A stretch of 64,000 nucleotides of DNA from Paeniglutamicibacter sulfureus (GCF_039535115.1 NZ_BAAAWO010000001.1:1-64000); one strand, 5' to 3'. Shown: positions 32,771-42,747, numbered from the stretch's first letter. Numbers and translations: made by a program. The notes: generated by a model not told the origin, from the letters alone.

Positions 32771-33844
32771 ATGAACCAGGGATCCCGCCCAGGCCGCGGC
32801 AACCAGCGCCCACAAGGCTCCGGCTCCGGCAACGGCCGCGGCCGAGGAGCAACCGGTGCTGGCCGTTCCAACCAAAATCCACGCTCGTCAAACCCGCGCC
32901 CGGGCTCCGAAGGCGGCAACGAGTCATCTGCCGGTTCCTGGTCCAAGGCACACGGCGGACCCAAGCAGTCCAAGAAGTCAGGTGCCCCGGGCAAGAAGAA
33001 GTACACCGGCCCCCAGGCCTTCGGCAAGGAACGCTTCGGCAAGAACCTCGGCCCGGTCAACACCGAGCGCACCAAGCCCACGCAGCGGGCCCAGGCAGCC
33101 GCCGCCCACTCCGATCTCGAGGGTGTGCGCCTGCAGAAGGTCATGGCCAACGCGGGTGTGGCCTCGCGCCGCGTCTGTGAGGAAATGATCGCCAACGGCC
33201 GCGTCGAGGTCAACGGCGTGCTGATCACCGAGGCGGGCATCCGCATCGACCCCGAGCGCGACACCGTGCACGTGGACGGCATGCGCCTGCAGCTGAACGC
33301 CGACATGCGCTACTTCGTCTTCAACAAGCCGCGCAACGTCGTCTCCACCATGGAGGACCCCGAGGGCCGCAAGTGCATCTCTGACTTCATCCGCAAGAAG
33401 GGCCAGGAGCGCCTCTTCCACGTCGGGCGCCTCGACTACCAGACCGAGGGCCTGCTGATCCTGACCAATGACGGCGAGGCCGCCAACCGGCTGGCCCACC
33501 CGTCCTACGAGGTCCCCAAGACCTACCTCGTGCAGGTCCGCGGACCGATGGCCGCCGGCATCGGCGCGCAGATGAAGAAGGGCATCAAGCTCGAGGACGG
33601 CTGGCAGTCGGTCGATTCCTTCAAGCTGGTCGACTCCACCCCGGGCCACGTGCTCGTGGAAGTCATCCTGCACTCGGGCCGCAACCGCATCGTCCGCCGC
33701 CTCTTCGAAGAGGTAGGACACCCGGTGACCCGCCTGGTCCGCGTCCAGGTCGGCCCGATCCGCCTGGGCGACCAGAAGCAGGGCACCATCCGCCCGCTGG
33801 GCAACCAGGAAGTCGGGCACCTGCTGGCAATGGTGGGGATGTAG
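32771..33844 (+). CDS. rluB: 23S rRNA pseudouridine synthase RluB-type
   Basis: 357 residues. Residues 1-115 are a basic, Gly/Asn/Arg-rich tail of low complexity (GSGSGNGRGRGATGAG), probably disordered and RNA-binding. S4 domain at about 116-170 (VRLQKVMANAGVASRRVCEE), then the RsuA/RluB catalytic domain with active Asp in VGRLDYQTEGLLILTND. It modifies a uridine of the 23S peptidyl-transferase helices (family knowledge). It follows scpB by 30 bases, the usual order. Confidence 0.92.
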   Translation: MNQGSRPGRGNQRPQGSGSGNGRGRGATGAGRSNQNPRSSNPRPGSEGGNESSAGSWSKAHGGPKQSKKSGAPGKKKYTGPQAFGKERFGKNLGPVNTERTKPTQRAQAAAAHSDLEGVRLQKVMANAGVASRRVCEEMIANGRVEVNGVLITEAGIRIDPERDTVHVDGMRLQLNADMRYFVFNKPRNVVSTMEDPEGRKCISDFIRKKGQERLFHVGRLDYQTEGLLILTNDGEAANRLAHPSYEVPKTYLVQVRGPMAAGIGAQMKKGIKLEDGWQSVDSFKLVDSTPGHVLVEVILHSGRNRIVRRLFEEVGHPVTRLVRVQVGPIRLGDQKQGTIRPLGNQEVGHLLAMVGM

Positions 33845-33848
33845 CCAC

Positions 33849-34952
33849 ATGCCCACCACGCACCTGGCCGGACCGATTCTGGTCATCGGCACCGGGCTGC
33901 TGGGCACCAGCGTCGGGCTGGGGTTGAGCCAGCGCGGACTGAACGTCTGGCTTGCCGACCCCTCGCCCAGCGCACAAATCGTCGCGCAGGACATCGGCGC
34001 GGGCACCATCGCCGTCCCCGGGCGCCCGCTGGCGCCCGAGCTGGTCGTCGTCGGCGCCCCGCCGGACGTCACCGCCGCGGTCGTGGCGCAGGCCCTTCTC
34101 GACTTCCCGATGTCAACCGTGGTGGACATCGCCTCCGTCAAGGGCTCGATCCTCGAGGCCGTGCGGGCGGATCCGCGCATCGGCGAGGAACACCTGAGCC
34201 GCTACGTGGGCACGCACCCGATGTCGGGGCGCGAGCGCTCCGGCCCGGCCGCTGCCCGCGGCGAACTGTTCACCTCCATGCCGTGGGTGATCTGTGCCCA
34301 TGCCGGATCGCGCGGCGACTCGGTGAAGACCGCCGAGGCGCTGGCCATCGACCTGGGGGCCACGGTCGCCCGGATGAATGCCGCCGACCACGACGCGGCC
34401 GTCGCACTGATCTCGCACTTCCCGCAGGTGGCCTCCTCGCTGATTGCCTCCCGGTTGCTGAACGCGCCGGGGCATTCGCTGGCGCTTGCCGGGAACGGGC
34501 TGCGCGACACCACGCGGATCGCGGCCTCGGACCCGAAGCTGTGGATCCAGATCCTCAGCCACAATGCCGGCGCCCTGGTGCCGATCCTGCGCGGCATGCA
34601 AGAGGACCTGCAGCGGCTTGTCGCTACGCTCGAGGATCCCTCGGCCCCCGGTGCGCTGCTTGATCTCGCCCAGCTGATGGGGGAGGGCAACGCCGGGCAG
34701 GCCAGGATCCCTGGCAAGCACGGCGCGCCGCCGCAGGCCTTCGCCCTGGTCACCGTCGCGGTCAAGGACAAGCCGGGGCAGGTGGCCAGGTTGCTGGCCG
34801 ACGTCGGGAACGCCGGGATCAACATGGAAGACCTGCGGATGGAACACTCCGCCGGGCACCAGGTCGGGCTGGTAGACATCTCCGTCATCCCCGGACGCCG
34901 GGAAGAATTGATCACGGTGCTCAGCGCACTTGGATGGAAGGTAGTGCAGTAA
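33849..34952 (+). CDS. tyrA: Prephenate dehydrogenase with ACT domain
   Basis: 367 residues. The Rossmann start ILVIGTGLLGTSVGLGL binds NAD(P). The prephenate core includes ASVKGSI and GTHPMSGRERSG with the catalytic-site His of the family. An ACT domain fills the C-terminus (ALVTVAVKDKPGQVARLLAD), which suggests feedback control by tyrosine. It starts 4 bases after rluB, and its TAA overlaps the cmk ATG. Confidence 0.93.
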   Translation: MPTTHLAGPILVIGTGLLGTSVGLGLSQRGLNVWLADPSPSAQIVAQDIGAGTIAVPGRPLAPELVVVGAPPDVTAAVVAQALLDFPMSTVVDIASVKGSILEAVRADPRIGEEHLSRYVGTHPMSGRERSGPAAARGELFTSMPWVICAHAGSRGDSVKTAEALAIDLGATVARMNAADHDAAVALISHFPQVASSLIASRLLNAPGHSLALAGNGLRDTTRIAASDPKLWIQILSHNAGALVPILRGMQEDLQRLVATLEDPSAPGALLDLAQLMGEGNAGQARIPGKHGAPPQAFALVTVAVKDKPGQVARLLADVGNAGINMEDLRMEHSAGHQVGLVDISVIPGRREELITVLSALGWKVVQ

Positions 34953-35614
34953 TGCGGAAAATCACGGTTGCAGTCGACGGCCCCTCGGGCAGCGGAAAGT
35001 CCTCGGTATCCAAGGAAACGGCGCGCCGTCTGGGTGCCGCCTACCTCGACACCGGCGCCATGTACCGCGCGGTGACCTGGCACGCGCTGGATGCCGGCAC
35101 CGACCTGTCCGACGCCGAGGCGGTTGCCGCCGCAGTCAAGGCGGCCGACTTGTTCATCTCCACCGATCCGGACGTGGAACGCATCACCATCCACGGCACC
35201 GACGTGACCGAGGCGATCCGCGAACCGTTTGTCTCCGAGGCCGTATCTGCGGTGGCCACCAACCTTGCCGCCCGGGCCGAGCTGGTCGCACGGCAGCGGG
35301 CCATCATTGCCGCGCACGAACGCATCGTGGCCGAGGGCCGGGACATCACCACCGTGGTGGCCCCGGACGCCGACGCCCGCATCCTGCTCACCGCCTCCGA
35401 GGAGGCGCGCCTGCGCCGCCGCGGCCTGCAGCTCGGCGGAACCCAGTCGGACGCCGAATTGCAGGCCCAGGTGCTCGTCCGCGACGCCAAGGACTCCACG
35501 GTGGTGGACTTCCACGTCGCCGCCGACGGGGTGGCCACCGTGGACTCCTCGGAGATGGACTTCGAGCAAACGGTGACAGCCGTGCTCGAGGCCATCAAGG
35601 CCCAGGCCGACTAA
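34952..35614 (+). CDS. cmk: Cytidylate kinase
   Basis: 220 residues; phosphorylates CMP and dCMP. P-loop DGPSGSGKSS at 9-18, LDTGAMYRA as the CMP-binding signature, AEGRDITTVVAPDA, and a lid with EEARLRRRG. The chosen ATG 34952 overlaps the tyrA stop (TAATG); the frame start at 34934 lies inside tyrA. Confidence 0.95.
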   Translation: MRKITVAVDGPSGSGKSSVSKETARRLGAAYLDTGAMYRAVTWHALDAGTDLSDAEAVAAAVKAADLFISTDPDVERITIHGTDVTEAIREPFVSEAVSAVATNLAARAELVARQRAIIAAHERIVAEGRDITTVVAPDADARILLTASEEARLRRRGLQLGGTQSDAELQAQVLVRDAKDSTVVDFHVAADGVATVDSSEMDFEQTVTAVLEAIKAQAD

Positions 35615-35625
35615 TAGAACCTCCC

Positions 35626-35691
35626 GATCCGCCGCCGGCGGATCACCATCCCCGCCCCGGTGCGCAGCGAATGCTGCGCGCCAAGGCGGGG
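35626..35691. other. Two hairpins between cmk and der
   Basis: GATCCGCC/GGCGGATC at 35626-35644 and a larger nested hairpin at 35650-35691 (CCCCGCC/GGCGGGG enclosing GCGCAG/CTGCGC). There is no U-tract. They could attenuate transcription into der or stabilise the cmk mRNA end. Confidence 0.5.
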
Positions 35692-35756
35692 TACATGCTT
35701 GAATTGATACCGGCTTCCGCGTTTGGTGGAGGCACGCAACGCAAAGGAACCACACC

Positions 35757-37295
35757 ATGAGTGAGAGCCTGCTTCCGGACGAGGGCGCCGAGTACGTCCC
35801 GTTCAACAACGAGGACCACATCGCCGACCGCCTGGCCGAAATCAGCGACGAGGATGCCGACGCACGCGCCACCGCGCTGCTGGCCGGCCTCGATGACTAC
35901 GACCTGGACCCGGAAGACGCCGAGCTGCTCGCGCACCTGGGCGATGACTTCGACGACGACGCCGACGAGGTCATCCCGCCGGTCCTGGCCATCATCGGGC
36001 GCCCCAACGTGGGCAAGTCCACGCTGGTCAACCGCATCCTGGGCCGCCGCGAGGCAGTCGTGGAGGATGTCCCGGGCGTGACCCGCGACCGCGTGTCCTA
36101 CCAGGCCGAATGGGCGGGCCGCAACTTCACCGTGGTTGACACCGGCGGCTGGGAGCACGACGCCAAGGGCATCCACGCCCGAGTGGCAGAGCAGGCCGAG
36201 GTTGCCGCTGACATCGCCGACGTCATCCTCTTCGTCGTTGACTCCCGCGTTGGCGCAACCGCCACCGACGAGGCAGTGGTGAAGATGCTGCGCCGGAAGA
36301 AGAAGCCGGTGCTGCTGGTCGCCAACAAGGTCGATGACGCCAATCAGGAAGCCGACGCCTCCTTCCTCTGGGGCCTTGGCTTCGGCCAGCCTTGGCCGGT
36401 CTCGGCCCTGCACGGCCGCGGCGCAGCGGACCTGCTGGATGCCGTTGTGGCCAAGCTCCCCGAGTACTCTGCCTTCGGTGGGATCATCCCGCGCGGCGGC
36501 CCGCGCCGCATTGCGCTGGTCGGCCGCCCGAACGTGGGCAAGTCCTCGCTGCTGAACAAGATGGCCGGCTCCGAGCGCGTGGTCGTTGACACCCTCGCCG
36601 GCACCACCCGCGACCCCGTCGACGAGCTCGTAGAACTGGGCGACGAGGTCTGGCGCTTCGTTGACACCGCTGGAATCCGCCGCCGCCAGCACATGGCACA
36701 GGGCTCTGACTACTACGCCTCGCTGCGCACCCAGGCCGCCTTGGAAAAGGCCGAGGTTGCCGTCGTGCTGCTGGCAGTCGACGAGGTCCTTTCGGAGCAG
36801 GATGTCCGCATCCTGCAGATGACCATCGACTCGGGCCGTGCCCTGGTGCTCGCGTTCAACAAGTGGGACCTGATGGACGATGACCGCCGCCGTTACCTGG
36901 AGCGCGAGATCGAGACCGATCTGGCGCACGTGGAGTGGGCCCCGCGCGTGAACATCTCGGCCAAGACCGGCTGGCACAAGGACAAGCTCGTTCCCGCCCT
37001 GCACACGGCCCTGGAATCCTGGGACAAGCGCATCTCCACCGGCAAGCTCAACACCTTCCTGGGCGAGCTTGTGGCGGCGCACCCGCACCCCCTGCGCGGA
37101 GGCAAGCAGCCGCGTATTCTCTTCGGCACCCAGGCCTCTTCGCGTCCGCCGCGATTTGTGCTGTTCACCACAGGTTTCCTGGATCCCGGGTACCGCCGAT
37201 TCATTACCCGCAGGCTTCGCGAGACCTTTGGCTTCGAGGGAACCCCCATTGAAGTGTCGATGCGAGTGCGCGAAAAGCGCCAGCGTTCGAAGTAG
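35757..37295 (+). CDS. der: Ribosome biogenesis GTPase Der (EngA)
   Basis: 512 residues with an acidic N-terminal extension of about 75 residues, then two tandem GTPase domains: G1 boxes [10 protein letters not shown] near 81 and [10 protein letters not shown] near 256, G4 boxes NKVD and NKWD, and a C-terminal KH-like domain ([20 protein letters not shown]). Needed for 50S assembly. AAAGGA precedes ATG 35757. The cmk-der order is typical of actinobacteria. Confidence 0.96.
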   Translation: MSESLLPDEGAEYVPFNNEDHIADRLAEISDEDADARATALLAGLDDYDLDPEDAELLAHLGDDFDDDADEVIPPVLAIIGRPNVGKSTLVNRILGRREAVVEDVPGVTRDRVSYQAEWAGRNFTVVDTGGWEHDAKGIHARVAEQAEVAADIADVILFVVDSRVGATATDEAVVKMLRRKKKPVLLVANKVDDANQEADASFLWGLGFGQPWPVSALHGRGAADLLDAVVAKLPEYSAFGGIIPRGGPRRIALVGRPNVGKSSLLNKMAGSERVVVDTLAGTTRDPVDELVELGDEVWRFVDTAGIRRRQHMAQGSDYYASLRTQAALEKAEVAVVLLAVDEVLSEQDVRILQMTIDSGRALVLAFNKWDLMDDDRRRYLEREIETDLAHVEWAPRVNISAKTGWHKDKLVPALHTALESWDKRISTGKLNTFLGELVAAHPHPLRGGKQPRILFGTQASSRPPRFVLFTTGFLDPGYRRFITRRLRETFGFEGTPIEVSMRVREKRQRSK

Positions 37296-37324
37296 CCCAA
37301 AAAATAGGGTAGGGTAATCACGGA

Positions 37325-37376
37325 GCTTTTCGCAGACGGCACCTTCACGAGAGTGAGGGAGAACGGCTGCGAAAGC
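37325..37376 (+). other. Hairpin leader before tRNA-Pro
   Basis: GCTTTTCGCAG (37325-37335) can pair with CTGCGAAAGC (37367-37376), with an inner CTTCAC/GTGAGG stem. It sits directly before the tRNA and may direct 5' processing. A TAGGGT hexamer just upstream, near 37309, is a candidate -10 for the tRNA. Confidence 0.4.
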
Positions 37377-37379
37377 AAC

Positions 37380-37453
37380 CGGGCTATGGCGCAGCTTGGT
37401 AGCGCGCCTGACTGGGGGTCAGGAGGCCGTGGGTTCGAATCCCGCTAGCCCGA
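37380..37453 (+). tRNA. tRNA-Pro (GGG)
   Basis: The acceptor stem CGGGCTA/TAGCCCG, D-arm GGCGCAGCTTGGTAGCGC, anticodon stem CCTGA/TCAGG with loop CTGGGGG (anticodon GGG) and T-arm GTGGGTTCGAATCCCGC all fold. CCA is not encoded (ACCG follows). It is 84 bases after der and followed by its own terminator. Confidence 0.96.
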
Positions 37454-37459
37454 CCGGTT

Positions 37460-37506
37460 AAAACCCCGGCAGATCAACGAAGTAGCGTTGAACTGCCGGG
37501 GTTTTT
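37460..37506 (+). terminator. tRNA-Pro terminator
   Basis: AAAACCCCGGCAG with TCAACG forms a long stem with CGTTGA and CTGCCGGGGTTTTT, with one bulge on each side. The T5 run gives a classic intrinsic terminator 7 bases after the tRNA. Confidence 0.92.
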
Positions 37507-38044
37507 CCATGTCCCGGTGACTCTCACCGTTCCCGCCGTCATGACTAGATTTCGATAATTGCCGGAGGTTTGGAGTCGGAAAGGTAAGTCGTTCAGGCGC
37601 TTGTGAAGCTGACAGCCAAAAGCCGAGGACACGCCGTCTTGCGAACCGGCTTTGGCCAGCTTATTGGCGGACGGGGGCGCAGGGCCCCAGCTAGACCCGG
37701 CTGAACGCACGAATGAGCCCCGCCGGAGACCGGCGGGGCTCATTTTCGATGTGGACCTTGGGGGAATCCGCATCGCGGACATGGGTACGTCCGGCGGCCA
37801 TTGGAGATCCGCCAATAGCGTTCACTGAAAGCTATTCACCAAGACTAAGGTGAAGGCGTTGGCAATGTCTAGGGTCGCGACGAATTAGCCGGATCTTTTT
37901 CTCGGGTGGGTGCGGTTGTGGTTCATCTGTGAACTGCCCAGCCAGAAGTTGGCCAAACGCGAACGGCGCCCCGCCAAGACTCCCGCCGGATGGGCGGAGA
38001 TGCTTGGAGAGGCGCCGCTAAATGCGTTCAGGCGGCACAGGGTG
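37507..38044. other. Gene-poor interval after tRNA-Pro
   Basis: No coding region is convincing here: candidate ORFs are short, cross terminator hairpins and lack ribosome sites. It holds an orphan terminator-like hairpin (37713-37747). I found no repeat of the tRNA 3' end that would mark an integration site. A TAGATT hexamer at 37546-37551 could be a -10 for a small RNA ending at the orphan hairpin. Confidence 0.5.
37713..37747 (+). terminator. Orphan intrinsic terminator
   Basis: A perfect stem of about 14 bp, ATGAGCCCCGCCGG with its complement, loop AGA, followed by TTTTC. No gene ends before it on the plus strand. On the minus strand the membrane-protein gene ends at 38045, about 300 bases away. 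Confidence 0.75.
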
Positions 38045-38713
38045 TCAGTTGGCGGATTTGGGATGCTCGGCGTTCTCCGTTGGCGACCAGGCCACGGGCC
38101 GGGAACCGTCCCTTCCCGATTCGGCGGTCGGGGCGGACGACTCGGCGTCCCGCAGTGCGGCCTGGGTCTTCATGTCTGATTTCATGGCCTTCAACTTCTT
38201 GCCACGCGAATGCCACAGGTGCCAGAACGCGGCAATGCCCACGAAGAGCACCAGGGCGGCTGCCGCACCGCCAATGGACCAGGACGGGAAATACGTGGCG
38301 CTGATGTCGATCATCGACCTGGCCTTGGCGGCAGCACTGGATGAGTTCGCATAGATGCTCAGGGTCAGCAAGTTCGGGATCGCCAGCAGGATAGCGACTA
38401 TGACAATCACTGACTTCCACGGCCATGACACCTTTTTGTACCGGGCCTGCCAGATAATGAGCAGGGGAACGAAGGTGAAGACGAAGCCATACACGAGTCC
38501 AAGGATGATTCCGCTGCTCAGTGACCCCTGGGTTTGATTGCCGATATTCGTGGCCCACCAAACGGGCAGGAACAGGCGGACGATAAGGTAGACGATCGCC
38601 AGCAGCGCCACCGCTGCTATGCCCAGCCCAATCCGCAGGCCCCACCGGGGCTTGGGCTCGGCCTGCCGGGTGGCCACCGTGGGTGACTGGTCTTTTTTCT
38701 CGAAATCAGGCAT
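38045..38713 (-). CDS. Membrane protein of unknown function (four helices)
   Basis: 222 residues. GGGAGG lies seven bases before ATG 38713. A polar start is followed by four predicted transmembrane helices near residues 27-47, 67-88, 98-115 and 145-165 (for example LRIGLGIAAVALLAIVYLIV), and a hydrophilic C-terminal tail of about 50 residues. A family was not recognised. It is divergent from the garA operon. Confidence 0.8.
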   Translation of the reverse strand: MPDFEKKDQSPTVATRQAEPKPRWGLRIGLGIAAVALLAIVYLIVRLFLPVWWATNIGNQTQGSLSSGIILGLVYGFVFTFVPLLIIWQARYKKVSWPWKSVIVIVAILLAIPNLLTLSIYANSSSAAAKARSMIDISATYFPSWSIGGAAAALVLFVGIAAFWHLWHSRGKKLKAMKSDMKTQAALRDAESSAPTAESGRDGSRPVAWSPTENAEHPKSAN

Positions 38714-38881
38714 GCCTGCATCCTCCCACGCCGACCGCGCAACTGTGGAGATTAACTGTCTCGTTATTCACGAAAACTGACCGGTGGCTAGTAGGCTAAT
38801 CTGGTGATAGGACGATTGCCCCATTTTGGGGCCGGGCAACGTCCACAGGGAATTATGATAAAGATTTTTGGAGGACCGGAA

Positions 38882-39346
38882 ATGGCTGAAGCTCAGGTGC
38901 CTAACCAGCAGCACGAGTCGTCTACCGAAACAACGGGAATTGCCTTGCCGCCGGTAACGCGTGAACCAGTTGTCTTCTACGGTCTGAGTGTTGAAGAACG
39001 CGCCGCCGTCTCCGCGCTGCCGGAAGGCTCCGCATTGTTGATCGCGCACTCCGGACCGAACCAGGGAGCACGCTTCCTGCTGGACCAGGATATGACCCAG
39101 GCAGGACGCCATCCGGACGCCGGTGTGTTCCTTGATGACGTCACTGTCTCGCGCAAGCATGCAAAATTCATTCGTGATGCTTCAGGGTTCAGCGTGGTCG
39201 ACAGCGGTTCGTTGAACGGAACCTACGTCAACAACGACCGGGTGGATTCGGTGCGCCTTGCCAACGGCTCGGAGGTGCAGATCGGAAAATTCCGGCTGAC
39301 CTTCTATAACGCACTGCCCAACAACCCGGCCAACGTCCGCGACTAA
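38882..39346 (+). CDS. garA: GarA/OdhI-like FHA regulator
   Basis: 154 residues from ATG 38882 (GGAGG eight bases upstream). An N-terminal ETTG motif (E16-T17-T18) precedes a forkhead-associated domain with AGRHPDAG, DDVTVSRKHA and VDSGSLNGTYVNNDRV. In mycobacteria and corynebacteria, Ser/Thr kinases phosphorylate the ETT motif and the FHA domain then folds back, switching off inhibition of 2-oxoglutarate dehydrogenase; the same switch is inferred here. A PASTA kinase lies at 54648-56795. The order garA-ftsR-DUF151-merR matches mycobacteria. Confidence 0.93.
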   Translation: MAEAQVPNQQHESSTETTGIALPPVTREPVVFYGLSVEERAAVSALPEGSALLIAHSGPNQGARFLLDQDMTQAGRHPDAGVFLDDVTVSRKHAKFIRDASGFSVVDSGSLNGTYVNNDRVDSVRLANGSEVQIGKFRLTFYNALPNNPANVRD

Positions 39347-39359
39347 GCAGGACATGGTA

Positions 39360-40109
39360 GTGAACCAGGCAGCCCGAAACCCGCGACTGGCAGTTGTTGC
39401 CGGCGATACCCAGCGCGCCGTTGCGCTCAATATCGGCGAGGTCCTTTCGGAGCTTCATGATGAGTTTCCTCAGGTCACAGCGTCGAAAATCCGTTTTCTC
39501 GAGGAAAAGGGACTGCTGACCCCGCAACGCACCTCGGCGGGTTACCGCAAGTACCTGCCCGACGACGTGGGCCGACTGCGCTTCATCCTGGGCCTGCAAC
39601 GCGACCAGTACCTGCCACTGAAGGTCATCAAGGACTACCTGGACGCGGTAGACCGAGGCGAACGGCCGGACCAGTTGCCCGGCGGGCACACACTGGCACC
39701 GCGAAGCATCAGCGAACAGATGACCCAGGACCTGGCTGCCCGCACCCGCCCGGTGACCAAGGCCGAATTGCAGGGGCTGTGTGGCGCCAGCCCGGAGCTG
39801 GTCAATGACCTCCTGGCCTTCGGCATGATCGCGTCGGAAAACGAGCGTTTCGATGAACATGCGCAGAAGATTGCCGCCGCTTCAGCTGCGCTTGCGGCGC
39901 ACGGCATCGAGCCCCGCCACTTGCGGGCCTTCCGCGCAGCGGCCGATCGCGAAGTGGGTTTGGTGGAACGTGTCGTGGCTCCGCACATGAGCCGCGGAGA
40001 TGTGGCGTCGCGTGCCAGGGCGGCGGAGACAGCCCGCGAAATAAGCGATGCCTGCATGGCATTGCATGGTGCCCTGGTCAACGGTGCCATCGCCAAGTTG
40101 GACCACTAG
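39360..40109 (+). CDS. ftsR: MerR-family regulator FtsR
   Basis: 249 residues from GTG 39360, which has AGGA seven bases upstream; ATG 39354 is only one base from that site. The MerR winged helix contains LNIGEVLSELHDEF, ASKIRFLEEKGLL and RTSAGYRKYLPDDVGRLRFI, followed by a long helical C-terminal domain. In Corynebacterium the orthologue activates ftsZ. It is 13 bases after garA. Confidence 0.88.
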   Translation: MNQAARNPRLAVVAGDTQRAVALNIGEVLSELHDEFPQVTASKIRFLEEKGLLTPQRTSAGYRKYLPDDVGRLRFILGLQRDQYLPLKVIKDYLDAVDRGERPDQLPGGHTLAPRSISEQMTQDLAARTRPVTKAELQGLCGASPELVNDLLAFGMIASENERFDEHAQKIAAASAALAAHGIEPRHLRAFRAAADREVGLVERVVAPHMSRGDVASRARAAETAREISDACMALHGALVNGAIAKLDH

Positions 40110-40161
40110 GCCGGACAAACGGTCACTGCAAGTTGCAGCGACCCGGGTAAAGGAGCGAACC

Positions 40162-40644
40162 ATGCAGGAACTTGAAGTTGTGGGAGTTCGCATAGAGCTT
40201 CCCTCCAACCAGCCCCTTGTTCTGCTCAAGGAAGCCAATACCCAACGCCACCTGCCCATTTGGATTGGTGCCCCCGAGGCATCAGCCATCGCCATGTTCC
40301 AGCAAGGCATCATCCCGCCGCGTCCGCTGACCCACGACTTGATGATTTCGACCCTGCAGGCGCTGCACGCGCCGTTGGTGAGAGTGGAGATCGTATCGGT
40401 CCTCAACGCCGTATTCACCGCGGAGCTGGTCTTTGCCGACGACGTGCGCGTCGACGCCAGGTCCTCCGACGCCATTGCCCTGGCGCTCCGGGCGGAATGC
40501 CCGATACTGTGCGACGACCAGGTGCTAGACGAGGCCTCCGTCATGGTTTCGGAGGACGCCGAAGTCGCCGAGGGGGAGGAGGACCAGGTGCGTGAGTTCC
40601 GTGAATTCCTCAACGAGGTCGAGCCGGAAGATTTCGATAAATAG
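40162..40644 (+). CDS. DUF151 (bifunctional nuclease) family protein
   Basis: 160 residues from ATG 40162 (AAAGGAG upstream). The core VVGVRIELPSNQPLVLLKE, HLPIWIGAPEASAIAMF and DARSSDAIALALR is diagnostic of the family; a very acidic C-terminal tail follows. Plant members have DNase/RNase activity; the bacterial role is unsettled. The orthologue sits between two MerR genes in mycobacteria too. Confidence 0.9.
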   Translation: MQELEVVGVRIELPSNQPLVLLKEANTQRHLPIWIGAPEASAIAMFQQGIIPPRPLTHDLMISTLQALHAPLVRVEIVSVLNAVFTAELVFADDVRVDARSSDAIALALRAECPILCDDQVLDEASVMVSEDAEVAEGEEDQVREFREFLNEVEPEDFDK

Positions 40645-40664
40645 ACGACCGTTCGCGACACGCC

Positions 40665-40714
40665 TCAAGTTAAGCTTGAAGGTCTTTGACGCAGCCCCAA
40701 TGTAGTCGTACCGT
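40665..40714 (+). promoter_or_regulatory. Candidate promoter and dyad of the second merR gene
   Basis: TTGACG (40686-40691) and TACCGT (40709-40714) are separated by 17 bases, a good -35/-10 pair. Just upstream lies the dyad TCAAG-N5-CTTGA (40665-40679), a possible operator for one of the two MerR proteins. Confidence 0.5.
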
Positions 40715-40831
40715 CGAAGCATAAGTTCCCAAGGTTTGCCGCCCTCGGATTTCGGTTTCACTCGCAACGGAGTCGTTCCACACCCGGCAGCCCTCTTTCC
40801 CGCACGGGGATGCTTGAGCAAGGAGATTCCA

Positions 40832-41413
<582 letters not shown>

Positions 41414-41439
41414 GCCCGCACCAAGACACGAATTCTTGC

Positions 41440-41505
41440 GGACGGGATCGGATGCCGCCGCTGCGCCCAGGCGCAGGCAGGCAGCGTCCGACCCCGTCCA
41501 TTTTT
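41440..41505 (+). terminator. Terminator after the garA-merR cluster
   Basis: GGACGGGATCGGA and TCCGACCCCGTCC form a long stem with further pairing inside (CTGCGCC/GGCGCAG), followed by ATTTTTA. Confidence 0.85.
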
Positions 41506-41550
41506 ATGCCCGCCTTCGGCTTGGGAGAGCTCTGGCATGGTCCAATCCGC

Positions 41551-41618
41551 CCATCAAAAAACCGCCCTTCACCGACCGGACATTGGCCAGGCGATGAGCG
41601 GAGCGGTTTTGAGGATGG
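41551..41618 (-). terminator. Terminator after the ParA-like gene
   Basis: CCATCAAAAAACCGC (41551-41565) pairs with GCGGTTTTGAGGATGG (41603-41618) with one bulge. Read on the minus strand it ends in a U-rich arm. Confidence 0.6.
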
Positions 41619-41651
41619 GGACAGTGGTTCGAGGATTCGGTGAAGCGAAGA

Positions 41652-42482
41652 CTAGCTGCGTTCCGGCTTCACAGCGGTATCGGTGATGTTGCGCAGCAAC
41701 TCGTCAAAGAGCACCGCCGTTTTCTGCGCGGGCCTGCCCGGCCACTGGTGCACCGAGTAGGCGGCTCCCTGGATCTGCTGCCAGTCCGCGAACTCGGGAA
41801 GCTCGGGGCTCAGCACGGAGGTGCCAAACATGGAACGCATTTCGGTCAGGCGGAAGCGGTGCTCGTCGGAATCCTTGCGCACCCGGTTGGCGACCACGTC
41901 GATGCGGCCGAGGTCCGGCGCGTACTCCTTGCGGAACATTTCCAAGGCACGCTGCGTGCGCTCGGTACCGGCCACGGAGAACAGCGACGGTTCGGCAACC
42001 AGCAAGATACGGTCACTGGCGCTCCATGCCATCCGCGTTAGGCCATTGAGCGATGGCGGGCAGTCGATGAGCACGAGCGCGTAACCGGAGGTCTTGGAAA
42101 GCAGCTGGGTCAGCCGGCGCAAATCGCGGGCTCGCAGGTCGGGCCGGTCGTAGATGCCGGTGTAGGCGTCGCCGACTGCCACATCCAGCACCGGGACCCG
42201 AGTCAGCGAACGCTTGGAGACGGCCTTGGACTGCCAGGAGCTGGAAACGATGTTTTCGGACAGATTCGCCTTGCGCGCGGCCTTCAGCATTCGGCCGATG
42301 GTCATCTTGCCGTCGGCGCGCACTCCCAGACCGGTGCTGGCGTCGGCGTGCGGGTCCAAGTCGATCACGAGTGTGGGGATACCAGCGGCTAGGGCGGCCG
42401 AAGCGAGCCCCAATGTAACGGAGGTCTTCCCTACGCCACCTTTAAGGCTGCTAATGCTCACTACCTGCACGGAACGGACCAC
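41652..42482 (-). CDS. ParA/MinD-family ATPase
   Basis: 276 residues from GTG 42482. Deviant Walker A SLKGGVGKTSVTLGLA near 12-27, then VIDLDPHADASTGLG and VLIDCPPSLNGLTRMAW. It stands alone (no parB, no scp genes), opposite the pyruvate carboxylase gene. Such solitary ParA proteins position protein clusters or cell-pole cargo; which cargo is unknown. GTG 42470 is an alternative start. Confidence 0.85.
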   Translation of the reverse strand: MVRSVQVVSISSLKGGVGKTSVTLGLASAALAAGIPTLVIDLDPHADASTGLGVRADGKMTIGRMLKAARKANLSENIVSSSWQSKAVSKRSLTRVPVLDVAVGDAYTGIYDRPDLRARDLRRLTQLLSKTSGYALVLIDCPPSLNGLTRMAWSASDRILLVAEPSLFSVAGTERTQRALEMFRKEYAPDLGRIDVVANRVRKDSDEHRFRLTEMRSMFGTSVLSPELPEFADWQQIQGAAYSVHQWPGRPAQKTAVLFDELLRNITDTAVKPERS

Positions 42483-42747
42483 GCCCTTTTCTACTGTTAG
42501 TTGCTCACGTCTTAACGATTGGTTCCCTCAACATCATAATCGGCTTCTGGTTCCTTTGCCGCCACGGGTTCAAACGACCACCTGACACCACTGTTTCGTG
42601 CCTGCCGCAATCTTTTGCGATACGTGCGCCCCGTCACGGTAGTGTGTGACGTTGGGCGCCGAAACACACGTTCTGCCCCGCAAACACGAACTCAGACCCT
42701 GATATTCGTGCGTGTCATTCATCCCTATGTCATTTCGCAGGAGCGCC

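Noticed and set aside
37474..37815. A 113-codon minus-strand ORF after tRNA-Pro
   Set aside because: It runs through two terminator hairpins, has no Shine-Dalgarno and no recognisable protein features.
37380..38044. Integration site at tRNA-Pro
   Set aside because: No direct repeat of the tRNA 3' end and no integrase or phage gene downstream.
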